Shown piece by piece: positions 29,856 to 38,422 of a stretch of DNA of 64,000 bases. The stretch is from Desulfamplus magnetovallimortis. GTDB lineage: Bacteria > Desulfobacterota > Desulfobacteria > Desulfobacterales > Desulfobacteraceae. Position 1 is the first letter of the stretch; each line of letters opens with the position of its first letter. The DNA lies in NCBI RefSeq assembly GCF_900170035.1, contig NZ_LT828540.1, positions 322,960 to 386,959 of the forward strand. Reading direction: 5' to 3'. The notes beneath the pieces are model-generated. The model searched no databases, was not told the DNA's origin, and saw nothing but the letters and a program-made list of their open reading frames with translations. The translations under genes and the position numbers were made by a program.

Positions 29856-30528
29856 CAGAAGTATTAGAAACAACAGGTATTGTTGATCCATAGCCTGTTG
29901 CTGTTAATCTCTGTGGCTCAATCCCGTTTTTAATAAGAAATTTTAATACCTCGGTTGCCCTTGCAGACGAGAGCTCCCAGTTTGAAGCATATTTACCGGA
30001 AGCTACCTCAACATCATCAGTATGCCCCTTGATATTGAGATTATAATCAGGATAACGATCAAGAATATCAAGTATCTGCCCGAGAACAGGAATAAACCCT
30101 TTGTTCAGAACAGCAAGTCCAGGTTTGAAAACATATGAGCCATCAATTCGGATTATTATTTTACCCATATGAACAAATGTTTTAAGATTGTTATTGTCAC
30201 TATTTTGGGTGACATATTTATTGACATCCCTGATAAGTATATCCTGCCTTGAAGTCAGCCCTATCCGTTGATCAAGCGGTATCTGATCACTGCTGTAATC
30301 AGGGAAATCAAACATATCAAGATATTCCGCAAAAAGGGAATTTGCCTCTATCTCGCTTTTAATTGACTTTACTGTTGCTGCGAATCTCTCTGTTTCTGTG
30401 GAGGATATGGAATAAAGCAGTACAAAAAAAACCAGAAGAAGAGTCACAAGATCGGCATAGGTCATAAGCCATCCTGCGCCCTCATCATCATCAGAAGTAA
30501 AATTGTCGGCAATTTTATATGTTTTCAT
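29791..30528 (-). CDS. motB: Flagellar motor stator protein MotB
   Basis: 245 residues. A single TM helix (WLMTYADLVTLLLVFFVLLY, residues about 20-39) contains the conserved proton/sodium-binding Asp in YAD. The C-terminal OmpA-type peptidoglycan-binding domain has INIKGHTD-like LNIKGHTDDVEV, ELSSARATEVLKFL and ENRAKNRRVEF. With MotA it forms the ion-driven stator. It starts at ATG 30528, overlapped by the stop codon of a small upstream frame. Confidence 0.93.
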   Translation of the reverse strand: MKTYKIADNFTSDDDEGAGWLMTYADLVTLLLVFFVLLYSISSTETERFAATVKSIKSEIEANSLFAEYLDMFDFPDYSSDQIPLDQRIGLTSRQDILIRDVNKYVTQNSDNNNLKTFVHMGKIIIRIDGSYVFKPGLAVLNKGFIPVLGQILDILDRYPDYNLNIKGHTDDVEVASGKYASNWELSSARATEVLKFLIKNGIEPQRLTATGYGSTIPVVSNTSDENRAKNRRVEFVLEKEISQY

Positions 30529-30611
30529 TTCGGTAATTCATTCCGGTGAAGTTTTTTCTTAAGTCTTTCCGAGGTAAATGGAAAATTGTCGGCAATTATA
30601 TTTGTTTTCAT
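30525..30611 (-). CDS. 28-codon chimeric ORF between motA and motB
   Basis: The frame reads MKTNIIADNFPFTSERLKKK then LHRNELPK. Its first ten codons copy the MotB N-terminus (MKTYKIADNF) and its remainder copies the end of motA (PERLRKPITGMNYRSEN reading in DNA). Its TGA overlaps the motB ATG. It looks like the product of a tandem duplication across the motA/motB junction, possibly now serving as a translational-coupling leader. Whether it is translated is unknown. Confidence 0.4.
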   Translation of the reverse strand: MKTNIIADNFPFTSERLKKKLHRNELPK

Positions 30612-30638
30612 TTTTGTAATTCATTCCGGTGATGGGTA

Positions 30639-31421
30639 TTATTTGTTTTCACTTCGGTAATTCATTCCGGTTATGGGTTTTCTTAGCCTTTCCGGGATAA
30701 ACGAAGAGAGCTTTTCATAAACAACCACAGGATTATTGCTGTCAAGTATGGAGATTGCTCCTTCCAGCATGATTTCTAGATTTATTACCTCCATTACAGT
30801 CCTTGATTTCAGTTTGCCTGCAATGGGCAGAAAAAGAAGGGTGGACATAAGGGAGCCATAAAAAGTTGTAAGAAGGGCTGTTGCCATTGCAGGTCCTATA
30901 CTTGAAGGATCCTGGAGCTTGCTTAACATCTGGACAAGACCTATGAGGGTTCCAAGCATACCAAATGCCGGGGAGTAGATACCCATTTTTCTGAAAACAT
31001 CCTGAACAATATAATGCCGCAACTTCAAAGAATCAATTTCCGTTAAAAGTGCAGCCCTTATAACCTGCTCAGAAGAACCGTCAGAAATAAGGCCGCAGGC
31101 TTTTTTTAAAAATCCGGATTTTGTTTTTATTTTGCTAAGTTCAAGGAGCCCCTGTTTACGGCTTAGGTGGCAAAGCTTTATCATTGTGGCAACTGCATCA
31201 TTGGGGTCTTCCTTCTCCTTAGAAAAGACAAAATAAGCTGCTTTAAAAGCTGCCAATACATCCTTGAATTGGAAGGTGAGAAGTGTTGTGGCCAAAGTAC
31301 CGCCACCTACAATCATCATGCCTTCAATATTGATGAAATTATTGATATCTCCACCGATAAATATGGCACTTACAATAAGAGAGATGCCTGAAATTACGCC
31401 AAGAAACGAAGCGATATCCAT
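30639..31421 (-). CDS. motA: Flagellar motor stator protein MotA
   Basis: 260 residues, four TM segments: two near the N-terminus (SFLGVISGISLIVSAIFIGG), two after the cytoplasmic loop (SPAFGMLGTLIGLVQML and a second starting MATALLTTFYGSLMSTLLF). The loop carries RAALLTEIDSLKLRH, the torque-generating region. The short cytoplasmic loop and the pairing with this MotB fit the PomA-like group. Its 3' end is repeated in the spacer before motB. Confidence 0.93.
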   Translation of the reverse strand: MDIASFLGVISGISLIVSAIFIGGDINNFINIEGMMIVGGGTLATTLLTFQFKDVLAAFKAAYFVFSKEKEDPNDAVATMIKLCHLSRKQGLLELSKIKTKSGFLKKACGLISDGSSEQVIRAALLTEIDSLKLRHYIVQDVFRKMGIYSPAFGMLGTLIGLVQMLSKLQDPSSIGPAMATALLTTFYGSLMSTLLFLPIAGKLKSRTVMEVINLEIMLEGAISILDSNNPVVVYEKLSSFIPERLRKPITGMNYRSENK

Positions 31422-31477
31422 AAAAAGATCCAGTTTTCAGCAGTGCTTTGTCAAAGCACTATGTTTAAAACAGGAAA

Positions 31478-31501
31478 GGCAGGGAATTGTAATTCCCTGC
31501 C
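31478..31501 (-). terminator. Perfect 11-bp hairpin downstream of the methyltransferase gene
   Basis: GGCAGGGAATT / AATTCCCTGCC with a two-base centre. A second hairpin (AGTGCTTTG-TCAAAGCACT) is at 31442-31461. For the minus-strand methyltransferase gene these lie just past its stop; the following bases have short T runs only. They could also protect the message end. Confidence 0.5.
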
Positions 31502-31557
31502 TCCCCCAAGTTTGGTGATGCCTGCCTTAAATAAAAAATAGATGTCTTACAAATCAA

Positions 31558-32358
31558 CTAACTTTCAATAACGCCTGCACGTACTCCTTTAAGGTAGTTT
31601 CCACAGAAATTATCATTTCCAAGAAGCATGTCAGCAGTTTTGATAGTTGCCATGATTTTAACATCAAGGGGATCAATAATGGCAGAATCCATACCGGCAT
31701 CCATCATTAGAGCAACGAATGTTCTATTGATAATCTTCCTCTGTGGAAGACCGTAGGATATATTTGACAATCCGCCTGTTATGTGAACCTCTGGAAATTT
31801 TGACTTTATCGCCCTCACAGCGTCAAGTACCATAACGCCTTTGTTACTGTCAGTGCTGATGGGCTGTACAAGAGGATCAATGTAAATATTTTCTGTTTTT
31901 ATGCCGATCTTGTTGAGTTCTTCAACTAGCTTCACTGCTCTTGCAACTATATCATCTGATGAAGAAGGCATTCCTGCATCATCCATACAGAGGGCAATTA
32001 CTTTGCACTCTTTGCCTGTCAAAAAAGGCATCATTGTATCAAAACGATCTTTTTCAAGGCTGATGGAGTTGATCATTGGGGTCTTTTCAACCATTTGATA
32101 GGCCATTTCAAGAATAGCCGGATCAGGACTGTCAAGGCAAAGCGGTACAGTTGCAATTGGTTGAATTGTGTCAAGAAGCCACTTCATATCCTCTTCTTCA
32201 TGACCTATTCGAGCACCTGCGTTAACATCAATAAAATTGGCACCTGCTTCCTGCTGTTTTTTTACATCATCAATAATGTAAGCAGCATCTCTTTCCGCAA
32301 CAGCTTTCTGCACATTCTTTCGTGAGGTGTTTATCCTCTCACCGATTACTTCAAACAT
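31558..32358 (-). CDS. Methyltetrahydrofolate:corrinoid methyltransferase (MtrH/AcsE-like)
   Basis: 266 residues with a pterin-binding TIM barrel: VIGERINTSRKNVQ, FIDVNAGARIGHEEEDM, SPDPAILEMAYQM, ITGGLSNISYGLPQRK. Residues of the N-A and G-LSN motifs contact the pterin. It moves the N5-methyl group between methyl-H4folate and a corrinoid protein. The corrinoid protein is the next gene upstream (29-bp gap), and together they form a one-carbon module. No MttB-type first methyltransferase or reactivating ATPase is adjacent, so the methyl donor, or whether the pair serves the acetyl-CoA pathway, cannot be told. Confidence 0.88.
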   Translation of the reverse strand: MFEVIGERINTSRKNVQKAVAERDAAYIIDDVKKQQEAGANFIDVNAGARIGHEEEDMKWLLDTIQPIATVPLCLDSPDPAILEMAYQMVEKTPMINSISLEKDRFDTMMPFLTGKECKVIALCMDDAGMPSSSDDIVARAVKLVEELNKIGIKTENIYIDPLVQPISTDSNKGVMVLDAVRAIKSKFPEVHITGGLSNISYGLPQRKIINRTFVALMMDAGMDSAIIDPLDVKIMATIKTADMLLGNDNFCGNYLKGVRAGVIES

Positions 32359-32387
32359 TCTGGTATATTCCTCCTTAAAATCAGATT

Positions 32388-33020
32388 CTATTTTACGAAA
32401 GATTTTGCAAGTTTAGAAGCAGAACCAGCATCAGGTGCAAATCCATCTGCGCCGATTTCATCAGAAAATGCCTGGGTAACAGGAGCACCACCCACCATGA
32501 TTTTAACCTTATCCCTTAACCCTGACTCAACTATTGCATCAACTGTTTTTTTCATCATTGGCATTGTTGTGGTCAAAAGAGCAGACAGACAGACGATTTT
32601 TGCATTTTTTTCATTGATCTGTTTAACAAACTCTTCAGGAGCAATATCAACACCTATGTTGTGAACAGTCATACCGGCACTTTCCATCATCATTGCAACA
32701 AGATTTTTTCCAATGTCGTGGAGGTCTCCCTTAACGGTTCCAATAATTACGGTGCCACCCGCATCTGTCTCACCCTCACCAAGAAGAGGTTTCAAAATTG
32801 CTACACACTGACCCATTGCCTGGGCTGCCATCAGAACTTCAGGGATAAACATGTCGCCGCTTTCCATTTTTTCGCCGACAATGTCCATGCCTGCAATCAG
32901 ACCTTTGTTCAGAATATCTGTTGCAGGGGTATTTTCTGCAAGAGCAGAATTAACAAGAGAAATTACCTTGTCAGTATCACATGCAACCAGAGCTTCTGTC
33001 ATAGCATTAAAATCCGCCAT
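32388..33020 (-). CDS. Corrinoid (methylcobalamin-binding) protein
   Basis: 210 residues of the MtbC/MttC/MtaC class. A helical cap (about 1-90) precedes the B12 domain with the signature GTVKGDLHDIGKNLVAMMM (DxHxxG, His ligand about residue 105), then SALLTTTM and GGAPVTQAF for the nucleotide tail. It carries the methyl group for the downstream methyltransferase. A GGAGAAAAAA sequence precedes the ATG. The divergent promoter region is 33021-33553. Confidence 0.92.
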   Translation of the reverse strand: MADFNAMTEALVACDTDKVISLVNSALAENTPATDILNKGLIAGMDIVGEKMESGDMFIPEVLMAAQAMGQCVAILKPLLGEGETDAGGTVIIGTVKGDLHDIGKNLVAMMMESAGMTVHNIGVDIAPEEFVKQINEKNAKIVCLSALLTTTMPMMKKTVDAIVESGLRDKVKIMVGGAPVTQAFSDEIGADGFAPDAGSASKLAKSFVK

Positions 33021-33120
33021 TTTTTTCTCCTTACTGAATAGAATTTATTTTATGAGATTGTGTTTTTTCCTGATGGCTTCATCTGTTTTTTTGTCTATAT
33101 ACGCTGTTTTTGTTTTTGCC

Positions 33121-33182
33121 ACAAGTCTTTTTGCACTTTTTCACTGAATAATAAAGTGTTTTTGGGACAATATGAAGGATCT
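33121..33182 (+). repeat. Decayed copy of the MITE-like family
   Basis: A left half (TTTTGCACTTTTTC) and a clearer right half (AAAGTGTTTTTGGGACAATA then TGAAGGATCTC) are recognisable, but the centre is mostly deleted. It lies in the 533-bp spacer 33021-33553, which has no gene. Confidence 0.5.
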
Positions 33183-33417
33183 CTCAATTTTTTGCATATA
33201 AAGCTATTGCAAATTTATACAAATAAAGTGAACAATCAAAAAGCCATTATTATGATAAGGATTCTGATATCATGCTTTTCAGGTTACTCTTTTGTGAGAT
33301 CCCTTTTGAGATCCACATGGCTTTGAAAAATTGAACGAAAACGTCAAGGAAAAAGTAATTAACGGATGTAGCCACGGATAATGACACGATCAAATGACAT
33401 GTAGTTGAGTTTGATGT

Positions 33418-33453
33418 TTTCCGAAAATTGAGATACAAAGGAATTGTTCATGG
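33418..33453. repeat. 36-bp dispersed repeat, copy 1
   Basis: Starts TTTCCGAAAA, then TTGAGATACAAAG, ends TTGTTCATGG. A 34/36-like match is at 53408-53443. Both copies lie upstream of genes at the two ends of the accessory region. Confidence 0.6.
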
Positions 33454-33553
33454 TTGCTATCATGCATCCCCGCTATGACCTTTTAGTTCGGTAAATAAAT
33501 CAGCTACAGTGCCAATATACTTCACAGAGACAACATGTTAACTTGCAAATTTA

Positions 33554-33659
33554 GGCATCCTTCATTTGCCAGTTTACACTTTTTGGAGCCACATTCCCAT
33601 TTTTAGGGAATTATCTCAAAAAAAGTGTCAACTACTTTTGATGGATTCTGAAGGATGCC
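33554..33659 (+). mobile_element. MITE-like element E7 (106 bp)
   Basis: Ends GGCATCCTTCAT and CTGAAGGATGCC, inner arms CAGTTTACACTTT and AAAGTGTCAACT. Perfect 8-bp flanks CAAATTTA at 33546-33553 and 33660-33667. The last bases of its right end include the first possible ATG of the tolC frame. Confidence 0.9.
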
Positions 33660-35088
33660 CAAATTTATTCAAAATCTTTTTTCAAAAAACAGGCTCAAAA
33701 AATACATGCCAAAGACCAATCGCCAATCATTGACAAATATCATATTTATTTTACTGTTATGCTCTCCTTTGATTTCTTTTTCGTATAGAGGCCTTACCTT
33801 CGCGGATACACTTGATTTAAAGCAGGTTATTGAGGGTGCCATCCAGACAAGCCTGCAATTGCGTCAATATAATTATGAAATAAATGCTGCAAGGTATAAT
33901 AAAAAAGTACAACTCACAGCATTTTATCCATCCCTGCAGGTAAAATATGATTATATGCGTCGTGATGAACCCACATTACAGTCGTTAAATTTCAGGGAAA
34001 ATGATGTTTTTGAAAATAATGCGGTTACAAATCCCCTCGATGAATTCCAGTTCATTGCTTCCTTCTCACAACCTGTTTTTAGCGGATTTGAGCTTGAAAA
34101 CAGATATCAGATATCAGATATTAAAGTTAAAATTGCCCAATTTTCGGATGATTTAATTCGACAGAATATTATTTTAGATGCCATAAACGGCTATTTTTCA
34201 TTGTTGAAATTTGGGAAGCTGGTTAGAGTTGCCCATGACTCACTTGAGCAGATAGGTGTCCAAAGGGAAATAGCTTTTAATATGCAGCAAGCAGGGTTAA
34301 TTTCAATTACCGATCTGCTTCAAAGTGAAGCAGAACTTGCCAATGCCAGGCAAAACCTTGTAACAGCACAAAATAATATTAAAAATGCTCAATACTACCT
34401 CAACTCCCTTTTGCAAAAACCATTGACTAATAATATTGATATAGTTGATATTACAAGCTTTTCACCTTTTCCCTTGAACCTTGATGATTGCCTGTTTAGT
34501 GCCATGGCAGAAAGAGTGGAAATTAAAATTGCAGATCAGGATATAGAGGTGGCTGAGAAGGAATATGAAATTTCAAAAAAAGACAGATACCCCTCTGTTG
34601 ATCTTTTGGGAACATATACAAGGCGTGGCACTGACCCCATGGTGGATGGAGGTGTTGGCATTGGAGATAAAAATGTCTGGAATATTCATGTGGCTGCAAG
34701 CTGGAAATTATGGGATTGGGGGCGGACATCCAATTTGATGGGAGAAAAAGATAACCGTATTCTCCAGGCCAGAAACGTAAAACAACAATTGGTTGATGGA
34801 ATTACACTGGAGGTAAGGGAGCTATATTTGAAGGTAACCGAAAGGATGTCTGCCATTGAGGCTGCTGAAACTGCCATTGAGCAGTCAAGGGAAAATTTCA
34901 GGATAATAAAGGAAAAATATTCAAAACAAATGGTTACAATGGGAGAATTTTTAACTGCACAAACTTTGTTAACCCAATCTCTTACTTCATATTACAATGC
35001 ATTATATGATTTTAAGATTTCAAAGGCAGCTTTGTACCGTGCAATGGGGAAAAAAGATTTAAATGAATATGTAGAGTCCCTTAGATAA
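33655..35088 (+). CDS. TolC-family outer-membrane efflux protein
   Basis: 477 residues in the full frame. The signal peptide is clear from the second Met (33706): charged start, then NIIFILLLCSPLISF, cleavage near TFADT. The mature part is TolC-like, with two repeated halves of long helices (SLQLRQYNYEINAARYN, RVAHDSLEQIGVQREIAFNM; YEISKKDRYPSVDLLGTYTR) typical of the trimeric channel-tunnel. The ATG at 33655 sits inside MITE E7, so 33706 may be the ancestral start; neither has a strong ribosome site. It opens the accessory locus and would be the outer-membrane exit for the HlyD-like protein at 38423. Confidence 0.88.
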   Translation: MPKFIQNLFSKNRLKKYMPKTNRQSLTNIIFILLLCSPLISFSYRGLTFADTLDLKQVIEGAIQTSLQLRQYNYEINAARYNKKVQLTAFYPSLQVKYDYMRRDEPTLQSLNFRENDVFENNAVTNPLDEFQFIASFSQPVFSGFELENRYQISDIKVKIAQFSDDLIRQNIILDAINGYFSLLKFGKLVRVAHDSLEQIGVQREIAFNMQQAGLISITDLLQSEAELANARQNLVTAQNNIKNAQYYLNSLLQKPLTNNIDIVDITSFSPFPLNLDDCLFSAMAERVEIKIADQDIEVAEKEYEISKKDRYPSVDLLGTYTRRGTDPMVDGGVGIGDKNVWNIHVAASWKLWDWGRTSNLMGEKDNRILQARNVKQQLVDGITLEVRELYLKVTERMSAIEAAETAIEQSRENFRIIKEKYSKQMVTMGEFLTAQTLLTQSLTSYYNALYDFKISKAALYRAMGKKDLNEYVESLR

Positions 35089-35094
35089 AGTATA

Positions 35095-35490
35095 TAGCGT
35101 ATAGCCGCCACAATCAAATTGATGAAAATCTTCATAAAAATAAGCACTTATACGGACTTTCATATAACGTACATGGCTGATGACCGCCACAATCGAAGGG
35201 ATGAAAGTCTCTATGAAAACAGCCATTTGCGGGGACTTTCATATAAACATACATGGCAAATTTCTGCCACAATCGAAGGGATGAAAGTCTTTATGAAAAC
35301 AGCCATTTGCGGGGACTTTCATATAAACCCCCCATGTTTGCTGACGCATCACAACTAAACATGAAAGTCGTTGTATATCAGCATATTAAGGAGACTTTCT
35401 AATAACGTACATGGCTGATGACCGCCACAATCGAAGAGATGAAAGTCGTTTTAAAAACAGGATGTTACCGAGACTTTCATATAAAATTTT
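35095..35490. repeat. Array of about five ~79-bp GACTTTCAT repeats (family B)
   Basis: Each unit has GCCACAATCGAAGGGATGAA at one side, AAAGTC ... GACTTTCATATAA as an inverted pair about 30 bases apart, and ACATGGCTGATGACC at the other side. Units start near 35095, 35168, 35247, 35327 and 35404. One is nearly identical over about 80 bp to an inverted copy at 48000-48092. The array fills most of the space between tolC and the first TPR gene. Confidence 0.75.
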
Positions 35491-35516
35491 CCGGATAAAA
35501 TGGAGAGGCAAAAGTT

Positions 35517-36614
35517 ATGCAAGAGCAAAAGGCTACCAAAATGCAGAAGCGACAACTAAAAAAACGTTTAAATATGGCCCGCAAATATTTGCAAAATGAT
35601 GATTTTGACAAAGCAGCCAGGGCTTTTCAAGATATACTGCAAGATATACCCGATGCTGGCGGAGCATTAATGGGGCTTGCATCAATATCTGTGAGCCAGG
35701 GTAACATCGATAAAGCTGTTGAATATTGCAGTAAGGCTTCCCGTGTCACAGAATCAAGGGGAGCTGCATTGTCAATGCTGGCAAGAATTGCACAAAACAA
35801 TGATAACTTTGAAAAGGCTTTGCGATATCTGAAGATGGCCATTGAGTTTGAACCTTCCCATGCAAAAAACCGTATTAAGGCTGCAAGGATCTATCTGCAG
35901 ATGGGGAAAAAAAAAGAGGCTGAAGACGAACTTCGTTTGGCTCTTCGTTACAATCCCCAATCTGTGGATGCCTCTGTATTATTGGTGGGTACATTAATAA
36001 ACCTTGAAAGGATTACCGAGGCCAAGGATTTACTTGAAAGCATGATTGTCAGGGTGCCTGATTCCAGTACACTTTATTTGACCCGTGCCCGTATATTTTT
36101 AAAGCAGCAACATTTTGACAAGGCAATTATTGATCTTAAAAAGGTTCTTGAGTTTGAGCCTGATCACACAAGGGCCACTGCATTGTTGTCAAAAATTTTG
36201 GTTTCCCGCCTGGAAATTTCAGCAGCGGTGGAATTATTGCAGGGATTTATAGAGAAAAATCCTGATAAAAAAATAATTGAACTAAATCTTGCCAAAGCAT
36301 ATATAGCACAAAAAAATTATGATGAAGCAAGGCAGATTTTGCATAAGCTCAGTTCCGGTGATCAGTTTAAGGGAGTGATACACCTGATGCTGGGGGATAT
36401 CTATTGGAAAAGTGGCCATGCAGAACAAGCCCTTGACGAATATAAAGCAACCATACTCCTTTCGGATCAGCTTTTACAAAAATATCCAGAGTTAAAGATA
36501 ATTGAGGAAGATGGTGAAGATATCAATGGGAGAATTGTGCGTTTCAGAGAAATGTTTGATTCATTAGGTTTAAACCCTCTTTCCTTATCAACGGAAATTG
36601 ATCAAAATGAATAA
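35517..36614 (+). CDS. TPR-repeat protein 1
   Basis: 365 residues, no signal peptide or TM helix, basic N-terminus then about eight tetratricopeptide repeats (MARKYLQNDDFDKAARAFQD, ALMGLASISVSQGNIDKAVE, MLGDIYWKSGHAEQALDEYK). It is a paralogue of the protein at 37272: both have LRYNPQS/LKYNPQS in the middle and GVIHLMLGDIYW/GAIHFMLGDIFE near the end. TPR proteins scaffold complexes; here a link to the export or NRPS machinery is inferred from position only. Confidence 0.85.
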   Translation: MQEQKATKMQKRQLKKRLNMARKYLQNDDFDKAARAFQDILQDIPDAGGALMGLASISVSQGNIDKAVEYCSKASRVTESRGAALSMLARIAQNNDNFEKALRYLKMAIEFEPSHAKNRIKAARIYLQMGKKKEAEDELRLALRYNPQSVDASVLLVGTLINLERITEAKDLLESMIVRVPDSSTLYLTRARIFLKQQHFDKAIIDLKKVLEFEPDHTRATALLSKILVSRLEISAAVELLQGFIEKNPDKKIIELNLAKAYIAQKNYDEARQILHKLSSGDQFKGVIHLMLGDIYWKSGHAEQALDEYKATILLSDQLLQKYPELKIIEEDGEDINGRIVRFREMFDSLGLNPLSLSTEIDQNE

Positions 36615-36626
36615 TGGATTTTTTTT

Positions 36627-37235
36627 ATGAATAATATGATTGCAGATATTGTACTTAATGTTAAGGTGCATTGTCTGCTTTTCCCTGATGAGCCTGAGTA
36701 TGACAGCAAGATGAATGAGCAAGATATTGGCAGATTATTTGTATCTGTTAATACTGTCTGGAGAGGGGCAGGAATTCGATGGAAACTGCACTCATGTGTT
36801 AAAAGAAAAGTTGATAATCCCGATGCCAGGGGTTTTTCTTCTATTACTAAAAAGCGGGAGTGGAGAACATTGCTGGGGAAAATATCACCTATAACCCCTT
36901 TAGTTCTACAAAAACATATATGGAATGTCTGCCTTATGAACGCCTTTCCCGTTGCTTCATGGGGTGTCTATCTGGCTGAAACCCAAACTGTTTTTCTTGC
37001 AGAATTCTCCCATCTGAACAGACCCAATGCTGTTATACTCAGCCATGAGTTTGGACATATGTTGGGTTTACACCATGTTCAATATGAAGGCAATTTGATG
37101 AATCAGCGTTCACTGAATAATTTACAGAATTCTTTATATTTATCTTTTGATAACATTGTACCTCCATTGAATCAAGAACAGATTACAAACGCAAGAAAGC
37201 AGGCACAGCTTGGCCCTAAAAGAATAGACAGGTGA
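36627..37235 (+). CDS. Metzincin (matrixin-like) metalloprotease 1
   Basis: 202 residues. The zinc motif HEFGHMLGLHH (about 139-149) is the full metzincin HExxHxxGxxH, followed by NLM (possible Met-turn region). There is no signal peptide, unlike its paralogue at 48175; the two share DI/DV.RLF..VN, FPV and VILsHEFGH.LGLqHV patterns. It begins 12 bases after TPR 1. The substrate is unknown; a cytoplasmic matrixin is odd, so the N-terminus may be mis-set or it may be exported by the neighbouring machinery. Confidence 0.85.
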   Translation: MNNMIADIVLNVKVHCLLFPDEPEYDSKMNEQDIGRLFVSVNTVWRGAGIRWKLHSCVKRKVDNPDARGFSSITKKREWRTLLGKISPITPLVLQKHIWNVCLMNAFPVASWGVYLAETQTVFLAEFSHLNRPNAVILSHEFGHMLGLHHVQYEGNLMNQRSLNNLQNSLYLSFDNIVPPLNQEQITNARKQAQLGPKRIDR

Positions 37236-37271
37236 TATTATTATCAAATGACACTCATACGGAGAGATAGT

Positions 37272-38357
37272 ATGCAGCAAAAACATTTTAGCTCCAAAAA
37301 AGCAGACAAAAACATTAAATCCCTTGTTCAAAAAGCCCGTGGTTTTATAAAGGATCAGCGTTTTGATGATGCACTGACCACCTATGATGAAGTATTAAAA
37401 GAAAATCCTGAAGCCACCGGGGCATATATGGGCATTGGTACTATTTATATGCGTAAGGGAGAACTGGATGAGGCAGAAAAATATTTTAATGGTGCACTTC
37501 ACGTCACTAAAAATGTTGCTCCTGTCTTGAATAAGCTTGCAAGTGTTGCACAGAAACGAGGAGATAATGAAAAGGCATTAAAACTCAATAAAGATGCACT
37601 TGAAGTTGATCCTAAATTTTTGAAAGCTGCCATTGGAGTTGGTAAAATTTTATTCCAGGAAGAACGTTACGAGGAAGCAAAAAATGTACTTGGCGGAGCT
37701 CTTAAATACAATCCCCAGTCCAACGAAGCAGAAATACTTTTCTCAAGAATTGTGCAGAAGATGGGGCAGCCCAATGATGCAATTGATAATCTGAACAAGC
37801 TGCTTGCCAGAGATCCTAATTCATGGTCAGTCTATTTTCAACAGGCCAGAATATATCTTAGTGAAAAACAGTTTGATGAAGCAGCCAAGGCTGCCATAAA
37901 AAGCTTGAAGATTAAACCTGATAATATAAGGGCATCAATCTGCCTTGCACAGGCTTATATTGGGAGTAAACAATATATAAAAGCCATTGATATTTTAAGT
38001 GAATTGGTATCTGAAAATTCAGATATGTGGAGTGCCAGAAAACTCCTTGCAAGATCACTTCTTTTAAATGGAGAGCTTGAAGAAGCAAAAAAACTTCTTA
38101 ATAAAATGGCTTCCGGAAAACGGGGATTGGGGGCAATACATTTTATGTTGGGAGATATTTTTGAAAAACAAGGTCTTACAAGCCATGCTCTGGCTGAATA
38201 TGAAGCAGGTGTGCTGCATTCTGAAAAACTGGTCGAAAAATATCCCCGTTTAAAGGAATTGATAAACATGGAGATGGATGAAAACAAAAAAGCAAATGAA
38301 TTCAAGACTCTTCTTATGGAGGTGCGTGAGGATTTCAGTGATGATGAGCAGTTGTGA
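37272..38357 (+). CDS. TPR-repeat protein 2
   Basis: 361 residues from ATG 37272, five bases after GGAGAG. About eight TPR units (ALTTYDEVLKENPEATGAYM, AEKYFNGALHVTKNVAPVLN, FDEAAKAAIKSLKIKPDNIR). It is paralogous to TPR 1 and of the same length, so the two may form a hetero-oligomeric scaffold. It sits between the metzincin and the M50/HlyD fusion. Confidence 0.85.
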   Translation: MQQKHFSSKKADKNIKSLVQKARGFIKDQRFDDALTTYDEVLKENPEATGAYMGIGTIYMRKGELDEAEKYFNGALHVTKNVAPVLNKLASVAQKRGDNEKALKLNKDALEVDPKFLKAAIGVGKILFQEERYEEAKNVLGGALKYNPQSNEAEILFSRIVQKMGQPNDAIDNLNKLLARDPNSWSVYFQQARIYLSEKQFDEAAKAAIKSLKIKPDNIRASICLAQAYIGSKQYIKAIDILSELVSENSDMWSARKLLARSLLLNGELEEAKKLLNKMASGKRGLGAIHFMLGDIFEKQGLTSHALAEYEAGVLHSEKLVEKYPRLKELINMEMDENKKANEFKTLLMEVREDFSDDEQL

Positions 38358-38422
38358 TTTTGCTTTGGATTTTTCATCATTGACCATGTTTTTTTTAATG
38401 TGCAACTGTTTTCGGACATTTT

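Noticed and set aside
35095-35490. Possible CRISPR array (regularly spaced units of about 79 bp)
   Set aside because: The units are conserved through nearly their full length, including the putative spacers (GAAAACAGCCATTTGCGGGG occurs twice). There are no cas genes nearby and single copies occur elsewhere inverted. It is a tandem dispersed repeat.
35411-35599. Short proteins starting MADDRHNRRDES at 35411 and on the minus strand at 48075
   Set aside because: They are translations of the family B repeat unit, with no ribosome site and no independent conservation.
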